DNA of 64,000 bases, taken from contig WSYJ01000134.1 in the NCBI GenBank assembly GCA_020186115.1, positions 1-64,000 on the forward strand, read 5' to 3'. Within the stretch, counting starts at the first letter, position 1. Every line of letters starts with the position of its first letter. Source of the DNA: Histomonas meleagridis (taxonomy: Eukaryota; Parabasalia; Tritrichomonadida; Dientamoebidae). The notes below the pieces were generated by a model. The model ran no database searches and was not told where the DNA came from. It saw nothing but the letters and a program-made list of their open reading frames with translations. Shown here piece after piece: positions 57,190-64,000 of the stretch. Made by a program: the position numbers and the translations under genes.

Positions 57190-57840
57190 ATGGATTACAC
57201 ATACAATGTCCTGCTTTTCGGCCATTCGCCGATTAAACTAGCATTCAATTATAACATACACAAAAACATCAGTTCATTTTCGATGGCCAAAACGATTAAA
57301 ATACACCTACATGATTTGGATTCAACCTGCTATGATGTAATAGTCAACCGATTTGATCCAATAATTTTTTTACAAGATTATTTAAATGAAATGAATAATC
57401 TTCATCTTATTTTTAATGGAACAATCTTAATGACGGCATTTAGCTTTGCTTACTATAACATTATTGATGGAAGCCATTTGTATGCTGTACTTGCAAAAAA
57501 ACCACAAAAATGTCCGTCAGCAAAATCATACTTTGACCATAACCTTAAAAAGCTTTCTAGATATAAGCGCAATCTAACCAATAGCCCAGCAACAAATTTC
57601 CATGAAAATAAGTTCGAAATGTTCATTGAAAAATTTTCAAACAGATCTGTTATACTTGAAGCTTCTCGTCTATCAGACCTGAGTTACATGAGAGAGAAGT
57701 TGTACGAGAAAGTCGAAAATCCATTTGACTCAACAGAAAACTCAGTTGATATAAAAATTAATGAGTTTAATCAAACACAAACTCAAAACACAGAAAATGT
57801 CAATGCTCCATCATCAGATGTGCTTCCAGTATTTTGGTGA
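57190..57840 (+). CDS. Ubiquitin-like-domain protein
   Basis: A 216-residue ORF. Residues about 33-104 fit a ubiquitin-like fold: KTIKIHLHDLDSTCYDVIVN, a helix (FLQDYLNEMN), LHLIFNGTILMTA, and NIIDGSHLYAV with the conserved GS-hinge. There is no C-terminal GG, so it is not a conjugated modifier but a UBL-domain adaptor. The C-terminal half is polar and possibly disordered. The true start may be the ATG at 57,283, which begins exactly at the domain. Function unknown; UBL-only proteins usually bind the proteasome or p97. Confidence 0.6.
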   Translation: MDYTYNVLLFGHSPIKLAFNYNIHKNISSFSMAKTIKIHLHDLDSTCYDVIVNRFDPIIFLQDYLNEMNNLHLIFNGTILMTAFSFAYYNIIDGSHLYAVLAKKPQKCPSAKSYFDHNLKKLSRYKRNLTNSPATNFHENKFEMFIEKFSNRSVILEASRLSDLSYMREKLYEKVENPFDSTENSVDIKINEFNQTQTQNTENVNAPSSDVLPVFW

Positions 57841-58371
57841 TACACTTTTCAAATAATGTTATTTTGTAAATATTTTTATCATTTTTATTTACACTCTATT
57901 TTTGTGCAGCTTTTCGCCTTGCGAAGAAACAAATTACTTATTATTTATGAATCAGAAATGATTTTCCAATGCTTTTAGTTTTTTGCGCTAGACCAAAAAA
58001 GCCGCAAAGAAAATTCTGAATCTATCGTAAAATTTTATGACAGCGATTTGTGGTTGTGTTCAATTTTATAAAATTCAAATAGTCACTAACTTATAAGGGG
58101 GGCCGAAATCCACTTCACTTTAGTATGGAAAATTTCCTTAGTTTATTTAAGTAAATTAGTGAATATTTGAATAATTGCAATAATAAGAAATATTCCTTGT
58201 CTAATAATAAACATTATTTATTATTTATTAAAAAAATTAAATAAAATTATATTAAATATTAATCTCTAGTTGAGCAATGATGTAAAAGATAAGTATTTAA
58301 ATTTTTATTAGAACTGTTTAGCCGAAGCCCAAGCAAGAAAAATATTTAATCCACTTTTTGAGATTTGAATT
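57841..58371. other. Intergenic AT-rich DNA
   Basis: No gene. A GGGGGGCC run near 58,100 stands out from the AT-rich background. Confidence 0.35.
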
Positions 58372-58440
58372 ATGTTTAAATGGTTTACAACCAAGCCGAT
58401 AAAAATAATCATCAGAAAAACATCAATAACAAAATTTGCA

Positions 58441-59160
58441 ATGCAGCAGGCAAACTTGAAAATATCATCAATTGAAAATATCTCCATTAAGCAAATTCCA
58501 AAGTGCAAGTGGTTGCAACTAAAAATTCAATTAAATGAATCAAAATACCAATACGCATCAAAAAAATTTAAAAAAGATCCTTTATCCTTCTCTAAAGAAA
58601 TCATATCAATACCATTCCAGAAAGATTTATATGAAGTTGAGACAATGCTTTTTACAATTAATGTCAAAATCAAAAGACAAAAGGATGAAATACCAATATG
58701 TTCTCTAATGCTTCCGCTAAAAATTTGCCGACCAAATAGGAGAGTTGCAGGGAGATTTACTTTCACCGCATCCACAGGATTTGAATTTTCAGACGTTCCG
58801 AAAATTGGTTTTCAAATGCATATTGGAAAGAAACCATTTGAAAATTACAGAGACATGAAGGTTTCGGTTGATTTGATTACCGAATTTATTAATCAGCAAA
58901 CTCCAAGACCTCCTCGATCTCCAATTAGAAGGAGGAATACAACAAGAGCTCCCGTAAATAGCACTAGAAGAAATTGCGACCCAATTCCACGGCCTAGTTC
59001 TCCTAATAACGAGCAAGAAAGACATTTCAAATCAATATCAGAATCTTTTGCTAGTGCTTCAGCAGGGCAATTTTTATGGGAAAAGATTGAAAGCGATCCA
59101 GAATTTATCCACAGATGTCTCAAACGATTCGGTATACAAAATGATACACATAAGAAATAA
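58441..59160 (+). CDS. Parabasalid-type protein with C2-like core, paralog 2
   Basis: Alignment with the paralog at 54.2 kb puts the start at the ATG at 58,441 (MQQANLKISSIENISIKQIP); the upstream ATG at 58,372 would add 23 basic residues. The protein is 239 residues. Beta-rich core (SLMLPLKICRPNRRVAGRFT, FQMHIGKKPFENY), a linker rich in Arg and Pro (TPRPPRSPIRRRNT), and the DPEFIHRCLKRFGIQNDTH tail. Longer and more basic linker than paralog 1. No enzyme motif; the shared tail suggests a common partner. Confidence 0.7.
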   Translation: MQQANLKISSIENISIKQIPKCKWLQLKIQLNESKYQYASKKFKKDPLSFSKEIISIPFQKDLYEVETMLFTINVKIKRQKDEIPICSLMLPLKICRPNRRVAGRFTFTASTGFEFSDVPKIGFQMHIGKKPFENYRDMKVSVDLITEFINQQTPRPPRSPIRRRNTTRAPVNSTRRNCDPIPRPSSPNNEQERHFKSISESFASASAGQFLWEKIESDPEFIHRCLKRFGIQNDTHKK

Positions 59161-59321
59161 ACATTATATTTATTTTATGAATTTACTTATTTGCATCGGC
59201 CCAAATTGCTAAATGTTAATAATTGTTTCTTTTAAAGAGACAAAATATCAATGGAAAACATCGAAACAAAATGAATGTCACTTTTCTTCGGATATAGTTT
59301 TTTAGATCACATTTCTGAACG

Positions 59322-59744
59322 ATGGACAATGAAGTTTTCAGTGTTCATCCTATTGGATTCATCGAAACAGAGTTTAATGAAATAGAAAACACCCCAAGGA
59401 ATGGGAGAGAAATTCAAGCACCTGCAGTGATATCAATTCTTCCTGAATATAAAGATTGTCTTGTTGGGCTTGATGCTTATCAATATATTTATGTTTTATC
59501 TTGGATGCATAAATCACCTCGTGATGTACAACTTGTAACTCCATTTCGTTTCAAAGATAAACCACCTCGAGGAGTTTTTGCAACCAGATCTCCTGCAAGA
59601 CCAAATCCAATTGGGTTGACTTTATTTGAAATCACAAAAATAGTTGATTTAAAAATATATGTAAAAGGTGCAGACCTTCTGAATGGAACGCCAATTATCG
59701 ATATTAAGATATTTGATTCATGCTTAGATTGTTTAGTAAAATAA
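59322..59744 (+). CDS. TRMO: TrmO-like tRNA N6-threonylcarbamoyladenosine methyltransferase
   Basis: A 140-residue protein with the TrmO (UPF0066/YaeB) beta-barrel core: HPIGFIETEFNEIENTPRNG, VGLDAYQYIYVLSWMH, and the SAM-site block RGVFATRSPARPNPIGLTLF, ending VKGADLLNGTPIIDIKIF. TrmO N6-methylates t6A37 of certain tRNAs using SAM. This is a minimal single-domain form, lacking the C-terminal extension of bacterial TrmO. Short single-domain forms occur in archaea and some bacteria, so ancient transfer is possible. Confidence 0.9.
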   Translation: MDNEVFSVHPIGFIETEFNEIENTPRNGREIQAPAVISILPEYKDCLVGLDAYQYIYVLSWMHKSPRDVQLVTPFRFKDKPPRGVFATRSPARPNPIGLTLFEITKIVDLKIYVKGADLLNGTPIIDIKIFDSCLDCLVK

Positions 59745-60136
59745 TTTGTTAACTATTATTTTCTTGAAATTTAAACTCAGTTTGAAGAAAATAAAAAGTT
59801 TTAGTTTTGAATACAATTGTAAATTAAAATTTTTTATTTTAATGTGGATAATTTTCTACTGGACTTGCAAAATGTAATATATTTTAAATATAAAATCTTC
59901 CTTATTGTTGTTAACAATTTGCGAAATATTTATCATGCATTTTTCTTATAAAATTTTTAATAATTCGGATTTTATCATTTGATTATATGAATCTCATTTT
60001 AGGAATAAAATATTGTGTTTAAGGATTAATTAGTTCCATTTCAAGATCATGATGAAAGACTTTTGTGTATTTAACCCCCCCCTAATTTTGTTATAAAAGT
60101 GACAAATTATGACGGTTTTGGTCGACCTTTCTTAAA
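59745..60136. other. Intergenic DNA before RPS13
   Basis: No gene; contains a TGACGGTTTT box at 60,110-60,119, 17 bp before the RPS13 ATG, and a CCCCCCCC run near 60,075. Confidence 0.45.
60111..60119 (+). promoter_or_regulatory. GACGGTTTT box before RPS13
   Basis: Ends 17 bases before the ATG at 60,137. A one-base variant of the AACGGTTA box. Confidence 0.4.
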
Positions 60137-60592
60137 ATGGGTCGTCTCCATTCCCCAGGAAAAGGTATTTCCGGATCTACAATTCCATATCGCAGAACAG
60201 CTCCACATTGGCTTCAACTTTCAGGCGAAAATGTTGTCCAACTTATTTGCGACTATGCTAAGAAAGGAATCAGACCATCACAAATTGGTGAAAAACTTCG
60301 TGATAGCCATGGTGTTGGTCAAGTTCGTGCAGTTACAGGCAATAAAGTCCTCCGTATCCTTAAAGCTAATGGATTGGCTCCAGCTCTTCCTGAAGAATTA
60401 TACTATTTAATCAAGAAGGCAGTCAATGTTCGTAAGCACCTTGAAAGGTCTAGCCACGATATTGATGGTAAGTATCGTCTTATCCTTATCGAATCTCGTA
60501 TCCATCGTCTTGCTCGTTATTACAAGGCAAGGCGTATAATCGCACCAAACTGGAAGTACAACGCTCAAACGGCATCAGCTCTTACAGCATAA
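60137..60592 (+). CDS. RPS13: 40S ribosomal protein S13 (uS15)
   Basis: A 151-residue protein that matches eukaryotic RPS13 throughout: [80 protein letters not shown], and [14 protein letters not shown] at the end. It binds the central domain of 18S rRNA. Codon use is less AT-biased than neighbours, as expected for a highly expressed gene. Start is unambiguous. Confidence 0.98.
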   Translation: MGRLHSPGKGISGSTIPYRRTAPHWLQLSGENVVQLICDYAKKGIRPSQIGEKLRDSHGVGQVRAVTGNKVLRILKANGLAPALPEELYYLIKKAVNVRKHLERSSHDIDGKYRLILIESRIHRLARYYKARRIIAPNWKYNAQTASALTA

Positions 60593-60783
60593 ACACAAAG
60601 TTTTCAAGAAATCATTTTTTTTAGTGAAAGAATTCTTCTTCAAAAATAAATTATTTTGTTAGCTTCTTTCTAAAAATAGAACTTAAGTTTTGTTGACACC
60701 ATTTTTAAATCAACAATTCGAAGCCGAAGAAAAACAAAACATATTTTACGATCATTTTATATTCAATTGTTTGTGATTCAATA

Positions 60784-60841
60784 TAACGGTTAGTCCAGAT
60801 AACGTTTTTTTCACTGGTTTTCTGGTTCAATGTGACCGTTA
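60784..60841 (+). promoter_or_regulatory. TAACGGTTA and GACCGTTA boxes before the BTB gene
   Basis: TAACGGTTA at 60,784-60,792 and GACCGTTA at 60,834-60,841, oppositely oriented, 120 and 71 bp before the ATG at 60,912. Two good matches in one promoter. Confidence 0.5.
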
Positions 60842-60911
60842 TTTAGGAGGAAAATTCAATTCATTTTGACGAAATGACAAATTTTATCACTTTTTCTTTC
60901 GACGATAGGCA

Positions 60912-61649
60912 ATGTCTGAAAAAGGGGCATGCCCTTGGGAATCACAACTTGTTGAAGTCAAATCTAGACATGGTTGGTCAACAAAGGTGTATGCTCCATT
61001 GCTATGTCACCGCTGGAAGCTGTTTGCGAGAAAACCTAAAGTAGCGCTTAGGGCGTTATATCAACTTCCTCCAAACACAATTCGAGCCATCCTTGAACAT
61101 CTTTATGCAAACACACCTGTTTCTCGAATGAATTTACCAGCATTCAAAGCATGCAAAATCATCAATAAAATTCCTTTTGAGTCAACATATCATCAGGATA
61201 TTCTTGATTTATTACACAACAAAGCAACCACAGATTTTCGTATAATTCCGTCTGACTCAAAAGAGCCATTATGTGTTCATCGATTTATTCTCTATGCACG
61301 TAGTAATTTTTTCAGAAAGCTATTCACAACCCAAAAAGATGTTGATTCCTTCCAAGAGGAAAAAATGGGAAAAGATGCACTTGACATTTTTTCTGAATAC
61401 TTATACACAGGACAACTCGAATTTAAAAATCCAGTTGCAGCCATAGAACTCATTGGAAGCGGGAAATATTACGAATTTCGAGATCCAAATGAGATCGATT
61501 TTCTTGTCATGAATTCATTACAATCTTCTCTTAACGAAGAAAATGCACCACATGTAAAAGCTAAAGCGATTCAACTCGGGCTAGAAAATGTTACGGCTCT
61601 TGTTGAAAATACAAAATTTTCTTCTTCGCGAGTAAAAAGTATTAATTGA
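60912..61649 (+). CDS. BTB/POZ-domain protein
   Basis: A 245-residue protein. A BTB fold covers about residues 90-190: LDLLHNKATTDFRIIPSDSK, CVHRFILYARSNFFRKLFT and DALDIFSEYLYTGQLEF, the usual D-H-AxSxxF-YTG pattern. The N-terminal 85 residues have a second, degenerate BTB-like stretch (VYAPLLCHRWKLFARKP, IRAILEHLYANTP). BTB proteins dimerise and often link substrates to Cullin-3. No kelch or MATH domain, so it is a short form. Two good AACGGTTA-type boxes precede it. Confidence 0.8.
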   Translation: MSEKGACPWESQLVEVKSRHGWSTKVYAPLLCHRWKLFARKPKVALRALYQLPPNTIRAILEHLYANTPVSRMNLPAFKACKIINKIPFESTYHQDILDLLHNKATTDFRIIPSDSKEPLCVHRFILYARSNFFRKLFTTQKDVDSFQEEKMGKDALDIFSEYLYTGQLEFKNPVAAIELIGSGKYYEFRDPNEIDFLVMNSLQSSLNEENAPHVKAKAIQLGLENVTALVENTKFSSSRVKSIN

Positions 61650-62002
61650 ATTTCAAAAATATTTTTTTTTTGAATTTAGTTTTATAATTTTTCTGTTTTG
61701 CTAAGATTTACAGTCCAAACTTTTTTAATCTTCCTGTTCTAAATGAATTTTATAAATTTTTGAATCTGAAATGTAATTCCACAAAATGAATAAATTTGAA
61801 TGATTTTTCAAATCTTGTTAATCATTTTTGGTATAATTTTTTTAATAATTTGAAATTACTATTCGTTTTAATATAAAAAGATGAATTCCTAAATTTAGGA
61901 CAACAAAATTTTATCACAGCATTTTAAAAGAATTATCTTTATTACATAAATAAAAACCATTCCAAATATTAAGGAATTAAGAAAAAAAAATGAGCTTGTT
62001 GT
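61650..62002. other. Intergenic DNA between convergent genes
   Basis: T-rich tracts, no gene. Confidence 0.4.
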
Positions 62003-62656
62003 TTATATATCTAGTTGTGAGTGTGCTTTTTCTTTTAAATGCATTTTATAAAGATATGTTAATATCATTATTATTGTGATTCCAATCAGTCCACTCAAAA
62101 AGAATATAACCCAAAACAACACATCCCACTTTGAATATTCATTAGTCTTTTGATTGGGTTCTTTGATTTCATTCTTATGTTTCCCTTTGCTTGTATGATT
62201 TATATTAACTCGTTTAGTTCTAAAACTATTTTTCTCTTCTCTTCGTTTGAAAACACTTGCACAGTTTTGATCTTTTCCTGGATTAATTTTATTTAAATTT
62301 CTTTTGTTGTTTCTAATCAATTTTTTATGAACATATTCTTTGTTTGTTGAAATATTTATTTGCTCTCCATTTTTTGTTGTGTTTTTTATATTAATTTGTT
62401 CATTTTCCATACTTGAAGTATCAATTTTTGAGGAGGCTTTATCTACTCTTTTGTCTTTTGATTTAAAAACATCCTCTTTTGTATTTTCTTTGTTTCTTTC
62501 TTCATCAAAAGTTTGAATAAGTTTATTCTGGCCTTCTTCTCTTGTCATTTCATTTGTTCTATAATCATCAGGTATATCACCCGCTATCGGATATTGGAAT
62601 AATGGGTGGTATAATGGTTGGCTTTTAGTAAAGCAAATTAATAAAGCACTAATCAT
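62003..62656 (-). CDS. Single-pass membrane protein with polar ectodomain
   Basis: A 217-residue ORF. A short hydrophobic N-terminus (MISALLICFTKS) may be a signal peptide. About 150 polar residues follow, rich in Lys, Asn and Glu without structure motifs. One membrane helix lies at about 178-203 (VLFWVIFFLSGLIGITIIMI) and a short tail ends the protein. Could be a minor surface or endomembrane protein. No family recognised. Confidence 0.62.
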   Translation of the reverse strand: MISALLICFTKSQPLYHPLFQYPIAGDIPDDYRTNEMTREEGQNKLIQTFDEERNKENTKEDVFKSKDKRVDKASSKIDTSSMENEQINIKNTTKNGEQINISTNKEYVHKKLIRNNKRNLNKINPGKDQNCASVFKRREEKNSFRTKRVNINHTSKGKHKNEIKEPNQKTNEYSKWDVLFWVIFFLSGLIGITIIMILTYLYKMHLKEKAHSQLDI

Positions 62657-62859
62657 AATAACAACTCTATTAAATTTTTTTGAAATTATTTTTAAACTTT
62701 AAATAAATACATTGCAAGAAATAAAAATACAAAATTTTAATAAAATAATAAACAATAAACATTACATGTTGCCAACAAATAAAATTTTTCATTCAAACAG
62801 AGTTAATTCAATTCTTTTTTATCGTCACTTTCATTTTCAGCGGTTAATGCGACCACAAA
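62657..62859. other. Divergent intergenic region with an AGCGGTTAA box
   Basis: AGCGGTTAA at 62,839-62,847 lies 12 bp before the Hsp70 ATG and is a variant of the host promoter box. Confidence 0.4.
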
Positions 62860-64000
62860 ATGCTTCATTCTCTAGCTAAGCATTCATTCAGTCGATTTTT
62901 TGCTAGCACTGCGAAAGAAATGCCAATTATTGGCATTGATCTCGGAACGACTAACTCATGTGTTGCAATTGTTGAAGGTGGTTCACCAAAAGTTCTTCAA
63001 AATGCAGAAGGTGCACGTACTACACCTTCAATTGTTGCTTTCACTAAAGATGGACAACGTCTTATTGGTGAGCATGCCAAACGTCAAATGGTAACTAATA
63101 CTAAATCAACATTTTTTGCAACTAAAAGACTTATTGGTCGACGCATAGATGATGAAATGGTTGAACGTTCTCGTAAAATGGTTCCATACGAAATTGTTAA
63201 AGCACAAAATGGGGAAGCTTGGGTTCGTGATGAAAAATCAAATATTTATTCACCAGCACAAATCGGTGCCTTTGTTTTAGAAAAGATGAAAGAAACAGCT
63301 GAAGCTTATATTGGTAGCACAGTTAAAAAAGCAGTCATCACAGTTCCTGCATATTTCAATGATTCTCAAAGACAAGCAACCAAAGATGCAGGTAAGATAG
63401 CGGGTCTCGATGTTCAACGTATTGTCAACGAGCCAACAGCTGCAGCTCTTGCTTATGGAGTTGAGCGAAAACAAGGCCAAACGGTCGCCGTCTTTGATCT
63501 TGGTGGCGGAACATTTGATATTTCCATTCTTGAGATCAGCAAAGATGGAGTATTCGAAGTCAAAGCCACAAATGGTGACACATTTCTTGGTGGTGAAGAT
63601 TTTGATTCAGTATTAATTAATTACATAATTGCCGAATTTAAGAAGTCAGAAAACATTGACTTAACAAATGACTCTATGGCAATGCAACGTGTTAAGGAAG
63701 CCGCTGAGAAGGCCAAATGTGAATTATCGACAATGCTCAAAACCGAAATTAATCTTCCATATATCACAGTCACAGCCGCTGGCCCCAAGCACTTACAAAT
63801 GTCCATAACACGACAAAAGTTTGAAGAATTATCGGCTGATTTAATCAAGCGTACAATTGCACCATGCACGGCATGTCTTAAAGACGCAGGTCTTACTACA
63901 AAGAACATTGACGAAGTCATAATGGTTGGAGGAATGACACGAATGCCCAAAGTCATCAGCAGTGTCCAAGAATTCTTTGGTAAAGATCCATTCCGCGGAG
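62860..64000 (+). CDS. HSP70: Hydrogenosomal DnaK-type Hsp70 (runs off the window)
   Basis: The ATG at 62,860; 380 codons are seen and the gene continues beyond 64,000. The first 19 residues ([19 protein letters not shown]) are a short, Arg/Ser-rich hydrogenosomal targeting sequence. The nucleotide-binding domain is complete so far: [76 protein letters not shown] and [11 protein letters not shown]. The sequence is of the mitochondrial/DnaK kind, not the cytosolic or ER kind. Roles: import motor and Fe-S cluster transfer. Natural partner of the HscB at 30,310. Confidence 0.96.
   Translation, partial: MLHSLAKHSFSRFFASTAKEMPIIGIDLGTTNSCVAIVEGGSPKVLQNAEGARTTPSIVAFTKDGQRLIGEHAKRQMVTNTKSTFFATKRLIGRRIDDEMVERSRKMVPYEIVKAQNGEAWVRDEKSNIYSPAQIGAFVLEKMKETAEAYIGSTVKKAVITVPAYFNDSQRQATKDAGKIAGLDVQRIVNEPTAAALAYGVERKQGQTVAVFDLGGGTFDISILEISKDGVFEVKATNGDTFLGGEDFDSVLINYIIAEFKKSENIDLTNDSMAMQRVKEAAEKAKCELSTMLKTEINLPYITVTAAGPKHLQMSITRQKFEELSADLIKRTIAPCTACLKDAGLTTKNIDEVIMVGGMTRMPKVISSVQEFFGKDPFRG

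Noticed and set aside
58372-58440. Start of paralog 2 at the upstream ATG (58,372)
   Set aside because: Not excluded, but alignment with paralog 1 begins at the ATG at 58,441, and the added 23 residues have no counterpart.

Overview
The window looks like nuclear DNA of a parabasalid flagellate. It is very AT-rich, and Tritrichomonas is a better guess than Trichomonas vaginalis on base composition alone. The evidence is a set of parabasalid hallmarks: mostly intronless genes, ankyrin proteins with the long helical N-terminal region common in trichomonads, a BspA-like leucine-rich surface protein, an initiator-binding-domain (IBD) transcription factor, a NEK1-like kinase, and two hydrogenosome-type proteins (an HscB/Jac1 J-protein and a DnaK-type Hsp70 with a short presequence). 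CCDC40, BBS8 and a tubulin-tyrosine-ligase-like enzyme show that the cell is flagellated. The AT/KE-rich coding style is uniform across the right two thirds.

Positions 1-20,700 are a graveyard of mobile and degenerate sequence. In order they hold a GT-rich inverted-repeat segment; a coiled-coil gene remnant; a broken surface-protein gene (2.5-5.8 kb); a partial copy of a CRESS-DNA virus-like element (7.0-8.1 kb); a mariner (9.85-11.1 kb) inside an older degenerate repeat; a small chromodomain gene; a decayed Maverick/Polinton piece (packaging ATPase, integrase) with a deleted Tc1-like element nested in it; a second, different mariner (17.2-18.5 kb); and a Myb-domain fragment.

Positions 20,700-64,000 are gene-dense host sequence. 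Genes lie on both strands with short spacers, and many starts are preceded by an AACCGTTA/TAACGGTT-type box. Two insertions lie in one ankyrin-repeat gene (about 33.2-39.9 kb). The first is a 2,803-bp block flanked by 5-bp direct repeats. It carries an intact CRESS-type Rep, an acidic ORF, a putative capsid gene split between its two ends, and a candidate replication origin (direct repeats beside a stem-loop). Its size and split gene are what linear insertion of one circular single-stranded-DNA virus-like genome would give. The second is a 1.1-kb element with about 65-bp terminal inverted repeats and a single tyrosine recombinase carrying all the expected catalytic residues.

The host genes fall into a few functional groups: flagellum and cytoskeleton (NEK, TTLL, CCDC40, BBS8), hydrogenosomal Fe-S/chaperone function (HscB, Hsp70, perhaps CLU), transcription (IBD protein), ubiquitin/p97 (UBX protein, ubiquitin-like protein, BTB protein), and translation (RPS13, tRNA-His, TrmO). 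Several are lineage-specific proteins of unknown role, including a pair of paralogs sharing a C-terminal DPEFIHRCL motif.
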